Under the pieces are notes generated by a model. The model made no database searches and was not told the origin of the DNA. It worked only from the letters and a program-made list of their open reading frames with translations. The position numbers and the translations under genes are program-made. Positions 50,103-59,925 of a DNA stretch of 64,000 bases are shown one piece after another. The stretch is from Phycisphaerales bacterium (GTDB lineage: Bacteria; Planctomycetota; Phycisphaerae; Phycisphaerales; SM1A02), in the NCBI GenBank assembly GCA_030748805.1, contig JASMLG010000126.1, forward strand, positions 1 to 64,000, in the 5' to 3' direction. Positions within the stretch are counted from its first letter, which is position 1, and each line of letters begins with the position of its first letter.

Positions 50103-52358
50103 TTATTGTCTATACATTAACAATCTATCGTGGGCTAACAATAAAATATCGTTATTCCCATCGTTTGACAGATCAGTAATAATAATTTGGCTTGGTTGCC
50201 ATTCTTTTGGTTCGCCGCTTGAGAATATCCTTGATTCAAAAATTTTGAATCCAGTTGCGTATAACATTTTGTTTGATTCACTGAAAGAAAATATTTCAAG
50301 CATCTGTTCACCTGCGTCAAGAGAGACAATGTCGCTGTGCCCATCAGAGTTGACATCTCCGACTGCAAGTTCATGCTGAACACGTCGGTCGTTGTCGCTT
50401 CTCCACGATTGGATTTCATTGAGTGAAATTCGATCGCCCAATAGTTGTATAACGGCAAAACCCGAATCGCCTATAGCCAAGATGTCGTTTGCTCCATCTC
50501 CAGTAAAATCGCCTGAATACATTGGTCCGAGTTCGTATCCATGAACAAAAATGCTGTCGGACTCCTGCCATTCATTTGTTTCAGTTTGTGTTAAAAAGAC
50601 AATCCGTTCATTCTCTTTGTCAGCAACTATAATATTGTCATTGCTTGTTGCTATCGAAATTAAATCAGAGGCGCCATCTTCTAAATTAATCTGGGTTACT
50701 ACTTGCCAACCTGGACTAATACCGTCTTTCTTTTCTGTTTCATACCTTACAGCGCGAACGTAGTTGTCCTCAGAGATTAATAATTCTGGTAGGTTGTCAT
50801 TGTCTACGTCAAAAATAGCTGTGTTATCTGCAGATGCATCTTTGACTAACCCATGTTGTCCCATTTCTTTGTCATCCAAAACAACAAAACCATCTTCTGT
50901 TGCTTGAACTAGTTTCATTGGTCTGTCTCTAGTTAATAAAAGCAAGTCGGTTTTGCCATCTTGATTTGCATCGAATCCTATAATCTCATCAGGACCTCGA
51001 CTCAAAGAACCAAGTTCTATTGACTCAGAGTTCCCATCGTTATCTATCAGGTCTATAACGTATGACTTGCTCTTCTTTGAGATAACTGCAACTCTCATTT
51101 CGTTGTTAAGTTCTACAGTAGACAAAGCAACTGGTGAGTTCCCAAAAGAAAAAGGTATTGGATTGGGGAATTTTAATTTTAGACCCTCCAGAGCAGATCG
51201 TCCAACAACACCCTCGTCATTGCTAAGTGAAAACAACTCTTGTTTTCCATCACCAGAAATGTCGCAAACTGAGATTGAGTCCACTTCTGAAAGAGTGGCG
51301 GACGAAACCCCTGAAGAAAGACCTTCCCCCTTTATTTGTGGGTAAATAACTATCGTATTGTCAGCAGGATTTGTGGCAACTAAATCTAACAGACCATCTC
51401 TGTTCGCATCAGTAACTAGGTGTTTGTGTCTACCTTCTCCTAGAAATGGGTAGATTTTTATTGACGCATCTCTGTCACCAATTGAATCTATTTCCTCACT
51501 ATCAATCTCATATAGAACGATTCGTCTTGACGAACGTTCGATAATTGCCATCAGGGCAGGTTTTCTGTTTTTCAATGATACCGAGCAAAACTCGCGTAAA
51601 GGGGGCATTTCAAATCGTATCTGTGGCCCTATTGATAAGTTGTTATCTGAGATTCTAGCCATCCATAATCTGACGGGCTCACTACCGTCTGGCACTATTC
51701 CAGCAATATCAATATGCCCATTCCCATCAAAATCAGCCAAATCAAATGCCACTACTCTATCGTCTGTTGCATATACTGTTGGCTTTCCTAAGGCATCTCC
51801 GTCCGTGGGAAAAGTTTGGATATTTCCCTTAACAATCGTGACTAGTTCAGGAGAGTTGTCATCAACTAAATTGGTAATAGAAAAGGCGCTTCGGTTTGAG
51901 TTTAGATTTTGTATTCGGTGAGTTCGTGTTTTCTTAAAACCGCCAATGGGCTGTTGGGCTAAAAATACAATGTGATTAGGATTGCTTGCGTAAATGATAT
52001 CTGTTAGATCATCGTTATTGAAATCATGTAAGGATAGAGCAGACACCTTGTGCGATACCATTATCCTTTCTTTCTCAAATCTCCAATGTTCGGGTATTTC
52101 ATTTGCGCGACTAACTTCAACCTCATCTTCTGGACTCGCTCCTTCTTTTTGAAGGAACAAATCAATTCTGCTTTTACGGTTATTGATAACTAAGATATCA
52201 ATCAGACCATCTCCATTGATATCTCCTGTATACATAGGACCTGCGGTGGCGCCAACTTTAATGACTTCTAAATCGCTATATCCAAAATAATCGCCGAGAT
52301 GAGGTTCATCAGTCAGTGTGGAGCAAATTACGATTGATAATATATGAGAGGTTAACAT
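50103..52358 (-). CDS. Secreted FG-GAP/VCBS repeat protein
   Basis: A 751-residue protein with an N-terminal hydrophobic stretch (LTSHILSIVIC) and about nine calcium-loop repeats of the FG-GAP/VCBS type: TGDINGDGLIDILV, LADFDGNGHIDIAG, VTDANRDGLLDLVA, CDISGDGKQELFS, GFDANQDGKTDLLL, IFDVDNDNLPELLI, SGDFTGDGANDILA, VGDVNSDGHSDIVS and ITDLSNDGNNDILL. These form an integrin-alpha-like beta-propeller that binds calcium. It is probably exported and structural or adhesive. Such proteins are abundant in planctomycetes. It starts divergently from the protease gene at 52426. Confidence 0.85.
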   Translation of the reverse strand: MLTSHILSIVICSTLTDEPHLGDYFGYSDLEVIKVGATAGPMYTGDINGDGLIDILVINNRKSRIDLFLQKEGASPEDEVEVSRANEIPEHWRFEKERIMVSHKVSALSLHDFNNDDLTDIIYASNPNHIVFLAQQPIGGFKKTRTHRIQNLNSNRSAFSITNLVDDNSPELVTIVKGNIQTFPTDGDALGKPTVYATDDRVVAFDLADFDGNGHIDIAGIVPDGSEPVRLWMARISDNNLSIGPQIRFEMPPLREFCSVSLKNRKPALMAIIERSSRRIVLYEIDSEEIDSIGDRDASIKIYPFLGEGRHKHLVTDANRDGLLDLVATNPADNTIVIYPQIKGEGLSSGVSSATLSEVDSISVCDISGDGKQELFSLSNDEGVVGRSALEGLKLKFPNPIPFSFGNSPVALSTVELNNEMRVAVISKKSKSYVIDLIDNDGNSESIELGSLSRGPDEIIGFDANQDGKTDLLLLTRDRPMKLVQATEDGFVVLDDKEMGQHGLVKDASADNTAIFDVDNDNLPELLISEDNYVRAVRYETEKKDGISPGWQVVTQINLEDGASDLISIATSNDNIIVADKENERIVFLTQTETNEWQESDSIFVHGYELGPMYSGDFTGDGANDILAIGDSGFAVIQLLGDRISLNEIQSWRSDNDRRVQHELAVGDVNSDGHSDIVSLDAGEQMLEIFSFSESNKMLYATGFKIFESRIFSSGEPKEWQPSQIIITDLSNDGNNDILLLAHDRLLMYRQ

Positions 52359-52425
52359 TGTCTGTTCCTTATTACGTAGTTGCGTATGCTATCACGCAAA
52401 ATGCTTGAGTACTGTACAATTGAAT

Positions 52426-53409
52426 ATGGACATGAGAAAAGTAGAATATATTTCTGTATTAAACTTATTTTTATTAATATCCTTTGTCGCTAATTATTGT
52501 TATTCGGATATTGTTTTTCTTAATAGCGGTAGCCAGTTGCATGGTGACATAATCAAAAGAACAGATAACCAATTATGGATTGACATTGGACCAAAAATAA
52601 TTGAAGTTAATGTTTCCCAAGTTAAAGACGTGCAACTTGCCGTTCAAGATATTGATAAACTAGAAGTTGACACTACTCATTTATTTAGAACTTCTGAAGG
52701 GTTGCCAGAATTAAGCCCTCGGGAACAGGCCAAGAGAGTTGGTGCATCTGTTATAAAGGTATCGACTCCAGGAGCACTTGGTTCTGGAGTTTTGCTTAGT
52801 GAAAATGGCTTTGCAATTACAAATGCTCATGTAATACAGGGTGAGACGGACTTACGTGCAACCGTATGGATACCTCAACCAGATGGAACCCTCAAGAGGA
52901 CTACCATCGAGGACGTTGACATCATTGCGGTTAATAATCATCTAGATTTAGCACTATTGATGTTGACTCACCCAGATGCCAAGGCATTTGATTTTTCTGT
53001 CCTTGAAAAGGCAGAAACTATCGAAGTAGGTCAGACGGTATTTGCGATTGGTAATCCGCTTGGTCTTGAAAGATCAATGAGCCAAGGAGTCATCTCGACA
53101 AAACAAAGAAGTTTTGATGGGCTTACTTATATTCAAACAGATACCGCGGTAAATCCTGGAAATTCAGGTGGCCCATTATTCAATACGCGTGGTGAAGTAG
53201 TTGGTATAACAAACATGGTTATTCCTATTGCCGAATCACTAAATTTTGCTATTCCGACTAGATATGTAAAAGATTTTATTCGTAATAGAGAAGCGTTTGC
53301 TTATGATGAAAAGAATTCAAACTCTGGGCATCAATATTATGTGCCCCCAAAACGGGTAAAAAATGGTGTTTCCCCAATATTGAAAGACGGAATAGAAGAT
53401 TCCCAATAG
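52426..53409 (+). CDS. HtrA/DegP-type trypsin-like serine protease without PDZ domain
   Basis: The protein (about 327 residues) has a hydrophobic N-terminal segment (LNLFLLISFVANYCYS), a small beta domain (SGSQLHGDIIKRTDNQLWID and VSQVKDVQL, about 32-72), then a trypsin-like protease domain. The triad is His in ITNAHVIQG (about 135), Asp in HLDLALLML (about 174) and Ser in VNPGNSGGPLF (about 247). No PDZ domain follows; HtrA proteins usually have one or two. The ATG at 52426 is 5 nt after TACAAT, suggesting a leaderless message; the open frame begins at 52405. It is likely periplasmic. Confidence 0.88.
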   Translation: MDMRKVEYISVLNLFLLISFVANYCYSDIVFLNSGSQLHGDIIKRTDNQLWIDIGPKIIEVNVSQVKDVQLAVQDIDKLEVDTTHLFRTSEGLPELSPREQAKRVGASVIKVSTPGALGSGVLLSENGFAITNAHVIQGETDLRATVWIPQPDGTLKRTTIEDVDIIAVNNHLDLALLMLTHPDAKAFDFSVLEKAETIEVGQTVFAIGNPLGLERSMSQGVISTKQRSFDGLTYIQTDTAVNPGNSGGPLFNTRGEVVGITNMVIPIAESLNFAIPTRYVKDFIRNREAFAYDEKNSNSGHQYYVPPKRVKNGVSPILKDGIEDSQ

Positions 53410-53461
53410 AATGAAGTGAATTTGGTTTGATAATGAGAAGAATAGATAGGAGTAACTAACT

Positions 53462-55198
53462 ATGTTAATGATTTCAACACTTTGTGCAATATCAATTACT
53501 TATGCTGATGTAAATATCGAGCAAATCTTGCCAGATAATAGTATCGCAGTAATATCAGTAAACGACGTTTCAGTTCTTGCTGATCACTTGCAAAAAACTG
53601 GGCTTTGTGATTCGATTTGCGAGATGGGTCAAGATTTTTCTGAACATATACCAGAAAAGGCATGTCCTTTGGGAAGTTCTGAATGCGCAGCAATTATTGA
53701 ATCACTGGAATTAGACGAAACTAAGTTCAAGTTTCCAACTGGATCTGCAGGGGCTGGAATCTATCCCGTACTCGACCACGAAAGTGGTACTGTGGGAATT
53801 GGTTTGATTGCGATGATGCAAGTTGAAGGAACACCGTATGCTGATTTGTTTGACAAGATTACATCTAACTTTGAGGATAACTTAGAAGTGGTAGACCTTT
53901 CAGGGCGAGAAGTTCTGTTGTTAACAGGTTATATGCCAACTAATCTACCTAACACAGGACCCTTTGATCTTTCTAGTTTTAGCCAAGTATATCTTGCAAA
54001 TACAGACGGTTACCTAATTATTGGATCAGAACCCGATTGTATTGCAAGAGCCTTTTCAGCGATTGATGGTGAACCAGAAGCGAACTCACTCTCAAATGAA
54101 AAAGTATTTACTTCTTTGATGGAGCAGTGTGGAGGTGATGGAGATATCCATGCTGCAGTTCTGCTTGAGAACTTTGCAGATGTGATTGTGCAGTTAGATC
54201 CAACTGGGCAATCGATGATGTTTCTTCCTATGTTGAAATCCTTCTTTGGAGACATTGACGGATTAGCAGAATCAGTTACCTTTGCCCCATCAGATGATGT
54301 GATGCTCAAAGGGAAATACGCCTTGTATATGGCAGATGGACGCAGTGGGTTGCTTGGGTTAATTGGTGAGAACACCTCAGAAAATCAAGTCCCTATTTTT
54401 GTTGGCGATGACATATTGAGTTATTCTCAAACAAATATTGATTTTTCCAAGGTCTCCCAACTAGTGAAGGAAATTCTTACAAGTAATCCGATGTTGGCTT
54501 ATCAGTTTGGTCCACAAGGATTCGAGCAAATGGAACAAAGCGTTCAATTGGCAGTTGCACCACTAGGTTCTGAATTGCATTTCCTTTCAACAGGCCGACT
54601 TCCATTTTCTGATGACTCTTTAGGATATCTAGTAGCAGTTGAGTGTACTGATGAGGAACAGTTATCAAATTTCTTGAACACAACCCTGCCAATGATGGGG
54701 TCAACTTCTAGTGACTTTTTGGGTAATCAAATTTATACAATTGACATGAGCGGTTCGATGATGATGCCTTTACCAATAGAGATGTCGATGTCTATTGCTG
54801 TTGGAGGCGGTTATGCTTTTTGTGGCTTAACCCATTCAGTTGAGGATGCACTAAGAGCAGTTGCAAATCCAAAAGAAAACAGCAGAACAAATAGGAAAAA
54901 TTCTGCCTGCCAACTTTTAAAGAACAACGATATTTCTGGCTGGGGCTATGGCGATATGAAGAAGAGCATTGATATACAACAAGTTGTCTCTGAGAAAATG
55001 CAAGAGAAATTTTTGGAAGAAATTGAAGCATTTGATCCAGAAATGGCTTCAGAGATGAGAGCAGAGTTCGCTCAGAGTCAAACGATGCAAAATATGTTTT
55101 TGGAGAGTTTATCAATGTTCTTAGGCCCGATGGCTTGGAATATGAGTACTAGCGAGACAGGTTTTACCTCAGAAGTAATCATGATGAAAGGCAAATAA
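53462..55198 (+). CDS. Secreted DUF3352-like hypothetical protein
   Basis: The 578-residue protein starts with a signal peptide (LMISTLCAISITYADVN). The remainder looks like the planctomycete proteins that score as DUF3352: LPDNSIAVISVNDVSVLADH near the start, repeated alpha/beta units with sequences such as VFTSLMEQCGGDGDIHAAVL, and a Met-rich C-terminal part (SEMRAEFAQSQTMQNMFLES). Family assignment is by resemblance and uncertain. The ribosome-binding site TAGGAG precedes the ATG. It follows the HtrA-type protease by 52 bp in the same direction and may be co-transcribed with it. Confidence 0.7.
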   Translation: MLMISTLCAISITYADVNIEQILPDNSIAVISVNDVSVLADHLQKTGLCDSICEMGQDFSEHIPEKACPLGSSECAAIIESLELDETKFKFPTGSAGAGIYPVLDHESGTVGIGLIAMMQVEGTPYADLFDKITSNFEDNLEVVDLSGREVLLLTGYMPTNLPNTGPFDLSSFSQVYLANTDGYLIIGSEPDCIARAFSAIDGEPEANSLSNEKVFTSLMEQCGGDGDIHAAVLLENFADVIVQLDPTGQSMMFLPMLKSFFGDIDGLAESVTFAPSDDVMLKGKYALYMADGRSGLLGLIGENTSENQVPIFVGDDILSYSQTNIDFSKVSQLVKEILTSNPMLAYQFGPQGFEQMEQSVQLAVAPLGSELHFLSTGRLPFSDDSLGYLVAVECTDEEQLSNFLNTTLPMMGSTSSDFLGNQIYTIDMSGSMMMPLPIEMSMSIAVGGGYAFCGLTHSVEDALRAVANPKENSRTNRKNSACQLLKNNDISGWGYGDMKKSIDIQQVVSEKMQEKFLEEIEAFDPEMASEMRAEFAQSQTMQNMFLESLSMFLGPMAWNMSTSETGFTSEVIMMKGK

Positions 55199-55356
55199 CC
55201 CTGAAGTCATTTGTGGTTTTTTAACTACTGGATCTTATTTTCTGAATTAGTGTCTTGTTTGTTGTTTGGTCAACCAAACATATCACAGATAATATCAAAT
55301 CCGGCTGTCACTTTAAAAGCGGAAAGGCAGCAGGGGTTTGATTGGTGAAAAAATCG

Positions 55357-56946
55357 TTATTCCCATTCGATGGTTGCAGGTGGTTTTGAACTGATGTCAT
55401 AGACAACTCGGTTGACCCCACGAACTTCATTGATGATACGACTGCTTATTTGACCAAGGACATCGTATGGTATTTTTGCCCAGTCAGCAGTCATGAAATC
55501 TTGTGTCTCTACAGCTCGTATAGCCACAACATTTTCGTATGTTCTTCCATCTCCCATTACCCCAACAGACTGTATTGGTAGAAGAACTGCAAATACCTGA
55601 TCTGTGTTTCTGTAGATATTTGCAGCAACTATTTCTTCAAGAAGGATTTCATCGCAGTTCCGAAGTAGTGAGAGTTTTTCAGAATTAATATCACCCAAAC
55701 ATCGAACCGCTAATCCGGGTCCAGGAAATGGATGTCTCCAAATAATTCCATCAGGAAGACCAAGAACCTCGCCTAATTTTCTGACCTCATCTTTGAATAA
55801 ATCCCGAAGTGGTTCTACTAATTCGAATCCAAGTTCTTCTGGTAGTCCGCCAACATTGTGATGCAATTTAATGTTGGCGGCAGCACCGCTGTATCCATGT
55901 CCTGACTCGATTACATCAGGGTAAAGTGTTCCTTGTGCAAGAAAAACAATCGGTTTCTCGGATTCTCCTTGAATTTCAGAAGCGGCACTCTTGAAGACCT
56001 CTATAAACCTGTGTCCAATTTTAGTGCGTTTTTCCTGTGGATCTACAATCCCGACCAAGTCATCAAGGAAATCCTTTGAAGCGTCAACTACTCTTAGGTC
56101 TATTGCAAAATGATCTCTAAAAGTGGTTTCGACATATTCCCTCTCATTTTTCCTCAATAAACCATTGTCTACGAAGACGCAAACTAATTGATCCCCAATT
56201 GCCTTGTGTAAGAGCGCTGCCACAACTGAGGAATCGACTCCTCCACTTAAGCCGCACAATACTCTGTTACTTCCAACTTTTTCTCTAATAAGTTTGCACT
56301 GTTCTTCCAGAAAGTCAGACATTCTCCAAGTGTTTTTGATATTGCATATTTCATAAAGGAAATTTCTCAGAAGATCTACTCCATGAGGTGTGTGGGTTAC
56401 CTCGGGATGAAATTGAACTCCATAAAACTGTTTGTTTTTATGTGCTACTGCCGCCATTGGGCAAGTCGAAGTGGTTGCTAAAACTCGAAAGTCCTGCCCC
56501 AATTGATCTACTTGGTCACCATGGCTCATCCAAACAGCGGTGTCGGTTGGGATTCCTCGGAAAAGACCTTCATTGTCAATCACTTGCAATGTAGATCTGC
56601 CATATTCTCTTGCTTGAGCAGCATCGACTTGACAGCCAAGCATAGAACTCCCTAGTTGCATTCCGTAGCAGATGCCAAGGATTGGAACTCCTAGTTCAAA
56701 TATACGATTGCAGAATTTGGGTGAGTCGGACTCACCGACACTATTAGGACCTCCTGAAAGAATTATTCCTGCTAAGTTGTACTTATTAAACTCTTCAATA
56801 TTTGCATTTGGAGAGACCAAAACGCTAAAAGCACCTGCCTCTCTTACTCTTCTGGCTATAAGTTGGGCATATTGGCTTCCAAAATCGACAATAAGCACTG
56901 TTTCGGTGTTATTTTGAACTGAAGATTTTATATCTGTACTTGTCAT
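55357..56946 (-). CDS. guaA: GMP synthase (glutamine-hydrolysing)
   Basis: Converts XMP to GMP. The protein (529 residues from the ATG at 56946) has an N-terminal class I amidotransferase ([17 protein letters not shown], nucleophile Cys in [13 protein letters not shown], and [12 protein letters not shown]). Next comes the ATP pyrophosphatase P-loop ([18 protein letters not shown]) and the C-terminal dimerisation domain ([14 protein letters not shown], ending in [14 protein letters not shown]). The frame extends to 56967. The gene diverges from the RsbW-like gene, with only about 33 bp between the start codons. Confidence 0.97.
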   Translation of the reverse strand: MTSTDIKSSVQNNTETVLIVDFGSQYAQLIARRVREAGAFSVLVSPNANIEEFNKYNLAGIILSGGPNSVGESDSPKFCNRIFELGVPILGICYGMQLGSSMLGCQVDAAQAREYGRSTLQVIDNEGLFRGIPTDTAVWMSHGDQVDQLGQDFRVLATTSTCPMAAVAHKNKQFYGVQFHPEVTHTPHGVDLLRNFLYEICNIKNTWRMSDFLEEQCKLIREKVGSNRVLCGLSGGVDSSVVAALLHKAIGDQLVCVFVDNGLLRKNEREYVETTFRDHFAIDLRVVDASKDFLDDLVGIVDPQEKRTKIGHRFIEVFKSAASEIQGESEKPIVFLAQGTLYPDVIESGHGYSGAAANIKLHHNVGGLPEELGFELVEPLRDLFKDEVRKLGEVLGLPDGIIWRHPFPGPGLAVRCLGDINSEKLSLLRNCDEILLEEIVAANIYRNTDQVFAVLLPIQSVGVMGDGRTYENVVAIRAVETQDFMTADWAKIPYDVLGQISSRIINEVRGVNRVVYDISSKPPATIEWE

Positions 56947-56979
56947 GAGAATTCGGCAGGTTACCATGATTACTGATTT

Positions 56980-57456
56980 ATGGACACACCTCTGTCAACT
57001 TCATCTTTTACAATCGAATTTACATCGTCACCAGAGTGGTTTCGAACTATTCGAAGTTTGCTAATGACGTCCTCACTCCAAGCAGGTTTTGACGATCGTG
57101 TTGCTGGTCAGGTTTCCATGGCAGTAGATGAGGCACTTTCAAACATCCACCGGCATGGATATAAAGGGGACTGTACGGGTAGTATTATTCTTAGAGTAGA
57201 TACAAAATCAACACCTGTACCACAAATATATATCCAAATTGATGACGAAGCATGCCAAGTTGAAAAAGAGGTAATCAAATCAAGAAATCTTGATGAAGTG
57301 CGTCCTGGTGGTATTGGAGTTTTTCTCATAAAAACAATTATGGATAAGGCAGTTTGGTCTAAGAGAGAAGAAGGTGGAATGAGATTGACGATGAGTAAAA
57401 CATTTTCTGAACAAAAACTTGAAAACCCAAAATTGAGAACAAAAACAAATGGCTAA
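56980..57456 (+). CDS. RsbW/SpoIIAB-like HATPase (anti-sigma factor kinase family)
   Basis: A 158-residue GHKL ATPase of the anti-sigma factor kinase type. The N-box is [15 protein letters not shown] (Asn55), the G1 box is IDDEA (about 88-91) and the G2 region [19 protein letters not shown] (about 108-126). In Bacillus such kinases bind sigma factors and phosphorylate STAS antagonists. No sigma factor is adjacent. Its 3' end overlaps the STAS gene by 8 bp, and that gene overlaps the MlaE permease by 11 bp. This suggests the kinase controls the STAS protein and perhaps the transporter rather than a sigma factor. That link is inference. Confidence 0.88.
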   Translation: MDTPLSTSSFTIEFTSSPEWFRTIRSLLMTSSLQAGFDDRVAGQVSMAVDEALSNIHRHGYKGDCTGSIILRVDTKSTPVPQIYIQIDDEACQVEKEVIKSRNLDEVRPGGIGVFLIKTIMDKAVWSKREEGGMRLTMSKTFSEQKLENPKLRTKTNG

Positions 57457-57793
57457 GTCCAATTTAATAATTGAAGTTGAAACAGATGGGTTTATTACTT
57501 TTATTACACCTTTTGGTGATATAGATTTAAGCAAATCGAGCGAACTTCGATTGGCAATTAAACCCATTCTCGAAAAGGATCCATTCAAAGTCATTGTCGA
57601 CCTTAACGGAGTCCCATACATGGACTCCTCAGGTGTAGCCACGTTAGTTGAAGCGCTTCAATTGTCTAAACAATCTAATATTCAATTTGTTGTATGTTGT
57701 CTAACCGATGGAGTAAGGTCAATCATTGAACTTGCACGCCTTGACAAGATATTTACTATTTGTAATTCTAGAGAGGAAGCAATTGCCAAATAG
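57449..57793 (+). CDS. STAS-domain protein (RsbV/MlaB-like)
   Basis: A 114-residue single-domain STAS protein: TPFGDIDLSKSSELRLAIKP, VIVDLNGVPYMDSSGVATLV (phospho-serine position Ser60 or Ser61) and CLTDGVRSIIELARLDKIF. By sequence it is of the anti-sigma antagonist type. By location, overlapping the RsbW-like kinase upstream by 8 bp and the MlaE permease downstream by 11 bp, it could instead be the MlaB-type subunit of the lipid transporter. Both could hold. No ribosome-binding site of its own is obvious, which fits coupled translation. Confidence 0.9.
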   Translation: MAKSNLIIEVETDGFITFITPFGDIDLSKSSELRLAIKPILEKDPFKVIVDLNGVPYMDSSGVATLVEALQLSKQSNIQFVVCCLTDGVRSIIELARLDKIFTICNSREEAIAK

Positions 57794-58625
57794 TCATCAC
57801 AATTTTGATAAGTTCAATACCTTTTCTCGACTTTTTGAGGCATGGGGTGAATTATGGGTTCGTATCTTTGAATTCGTCGGAGGAATAAGTGGTCTTCTTC
57901 TTGATGTTTGGTTATGGATTTACCGTTCTGTATTTAGAAGAGAAGTAAGATTTGGAAAAGCAGCAACGGTTGCACAAATTGTTCGAGTCGGAGCTAGATC
58001 AGTAGGAATCGTCTGCTTAGTGTGTTCTTGTATTGGGCTTATTTTAGCGATTCAGATGAAAGGACCACTTGAAAAATTTGGTCAAGTTGAAATGATTTCC
58101 GTTATCGTTGGAATTTCTGTCTTACGTGAGTTAGGTCCTTTAATTTCGGCGATTGTGTTAACAGGATTTGCTGGTGCGGCAATCGCAGCAGAATTAGGCA
58201 CTATGGTTGTTGGTGAGGAAATAGAAGCCCTTGAGTCACAGGCGTTAAATCCTATCCGTTTTTTGGCTGTTCCACGTGTTATTGCGACAACTTTGAGTTT
58301 AGTGCTCCTGACTATAATTGGCGATGTAGTTGCTATTGTGTCTGCCGGATTAGTGACGGTTAAACTATTTGGAGTGCCATACGAAATCTATAAAGCAAAC
58401 ACTTTAGAACAAATTGACTTAGGTGATTTTACAACTGGTTTGGTAAAAGCCGCAATTTTCGGGATGGTTCTTTCTGCAATTGCATGCTACAACGGCTTCA
58501 GAGTAAGTGGTGGAGCAGCTGGAGTAGGTAAAGCTACAACAGATACGGTGGTCCAATCGATTGTAACTATTATAATTGTCGACCTCGTATTTACTACGAT
58601 ATTCTATCAACTTGGTTGGGGATAA
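57783..58625 (+). CDS. MlaE-family ABC transporter permease (lipid transport)
   Basis: The membrane subunit of an ABC lipid transporter of the MlaE/YrbE family. Starting at the TTG at 57783 (GAGG six nt before it, overlapping the STAS stop by 11 bp) the protein has 280 residues. It shows an amphipathic N-terminal helix, then VGISVLRELGPLISAIVLTG, AAELGTMVVGEEIEALES and NPIRFLAVPRVIAT (the family signature). The C-terminal helices follow VSGGAAGVGKATTDTVVQS. The frame extends to 57726, but that lies in the STAS gene. The ATPase (MlaF) and MCE protein (MlaD) usually encoded beside it are not downstream; the next gene is on the other strand. Confidence 0.92.
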   Translation: MPNSHHNFDKFNTFSRLFEAWGELWVRIFEFVGGISGLLLDVWLWIYRSVFRREVRFGKAATVAQIVRVGARSVGIVCLVCSCIGLILAIQMKGPLEKFGQVEMISVIVGISVLRELGPLISAIVLTGFAGAAIAAELGTMVVGEEIEALESQALNPIRFLAVPRVIATTLSLVLLTIIGDVVAIVSAGLVTVKLFGVPYEIYKANTLEQIDLGDFTTGLVKAAIFGMVLSAIACYNGFRVSGGAAGVGKATTDTVVQSIVTIIIVDLVFTTIFYQLGWG

Positions 58626-58748
58626 CTCAGATTAGAAAGTTCGTCTCACATGCTAATGTTGATTCGGTATGCATTGTTGCTTAGAGAAATAGACCAAGAC
58701 CGTCAAGTTTACATCTATTAGACCATTTGCAAAAAAGGAAAACTTAAT

Positions 58749-59864
58749 CTAGTCGACAACATTTGCAAAAATCATTCGTCCTGCAGATGTCTGAAGTGAA
58801 TTAGATACTTCGATATTTACCATTTTTCCAACAAACTCACCACCGTTTTCAATCACTACCATAGTTCCGTCTGGAAGATAACCAACGCCCTGAGAATTGG
58901 ATTCTCCTTGTTTGACAATTTCAATTTGCATTTGTGCTCCTGGTACGGCTTGTGTTCGTACTGCAGCTGAAAGTTCGTTTATATTTAAAATAGTGACGCC
59001 CTCAATCAAGCCAACTTGTTGAAGGTTGGAGTCAGAAGTCAATATTCGGTAGCCGCTAGTTTGAGCAAGTTCAAGCAAAGCACGATCGACGCTTTCATCG
59101 CTTATTTCTGTAGATTCGATAGTCAAATCAACATGTCCGGAGTTTCTTAAGTTGGCAAGAATTGCCAATCCTCTTCTGCCTCTCTCCCTCTTAAGTTTGT
59201 CTCGAGAATCTGACAGTGTGTGCAGTTCGTTAATTACAAATTGAGTGATAATAAGAGGGGCATCAATGAACTTGGATGTTGCTAATTGTTCAATCCTCCC
59301 GTCTATTAAAATTGATGTGTCCACGAGAAGCGGTCGAATGCCACGAACCTTGCGTGCAAATTCAACGTATGGGAGCACTAGTCGGATATTGTCTTTTGTT
59401 GTAAATACAATGCTGATGGAAAAGTAGCAAAGAGTAATTCCGCTTACTAATTTTAGAAGAGTTAAATATTGAAGTGCGGTAGATGCACGATCCAACCCCC
59501 AAGAGTCAGCAATCAAATCAATCAACAAACTAACTGCAAGTGCAGCGAATAGTCCAACTACAAGACCTAAATAAACACCAAGAACTGCTGACAATCGTTT
59601 ATTTGGAGTCAACATGTCGATAATAAGAACAATTATTGCGAATGCTATAGTTGAAATCAGGGGACCAAGGTGGTCAATGACCACCTCCTCTAATGGTTGA
59701 TTTACAGCATTTAGACCTGCGATGAAGGGAAGTATGGCTGCTGCAAACATAAAGGTAATGAATAAGAGACGAATGGTGAGGATTACTAAGCGTTTGGTAT
59801 TTCTCTCCTTCATCTGCTCAATTTCAAGCGCAGTGGGTTTATTTGATTGTGAATCCTTTGACAT
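58749..59864 (-). CDS. Membrane-anchored PIN-TRAM domain protein
   Basis: A 371-residue protein with four N-terminal membrane helices (about residues 28-160), a PIN nuclease-like domain (LLVDTSILIDGRI, with conserved acidic residues in FVINELHTLSD, SVDRALLELA and ILTSDSNLQQV) and a C-terminal TRAM domain (about 315-370, GYLPDGTMVVIENGGEFVG). This is the YacL-type architecture found in many bacteria; its biological role is unsettled, with RNA cleavage or binding likely. The ribosome-binding site AAGGAAGG lies about 12 nt before the ATG. It stands alone, tail to tail with the MlaE gene. Confidence 0.9.
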   Translation of the reverse strand: MSKDSQSNKPTALEIEQMKERNTKRLVILTIRLLFITFMFAAAILPFIAGLNAVNQPLEEVVIDHLGPLISTIAFAIIVLIIDMLTPNKRLSAVLGVYLGLVVGLFAALAVSLLIDLIADSWGLDRASTALQYLTLLKLVSGITLCYFSISIVFTTKDNIRLVLPYVEFARKVRGIRPLLVDTSILIDGRIEQLATSKFIDAPLIITQFVINELHTLSDSRDKLKRERGRRGLAILANLRNSGHVDLTIESTEISDESVDRALLELAQTSGYRILTSDSNLQQVGLIEGVTILNINELSAAVRTQAVPGAQMQIEIVKQGESNSQGVGYLPDGTMVVIENGGEFVGKMVNIEVSNSLQTSAGRMIFANVVD

Positions 59865-59925
59865 ATGTTAAGTGTACCTTCCTTGGCGACGATTTTAGGG
59901 TTCTCTTGCTATCATGCTCATAATT

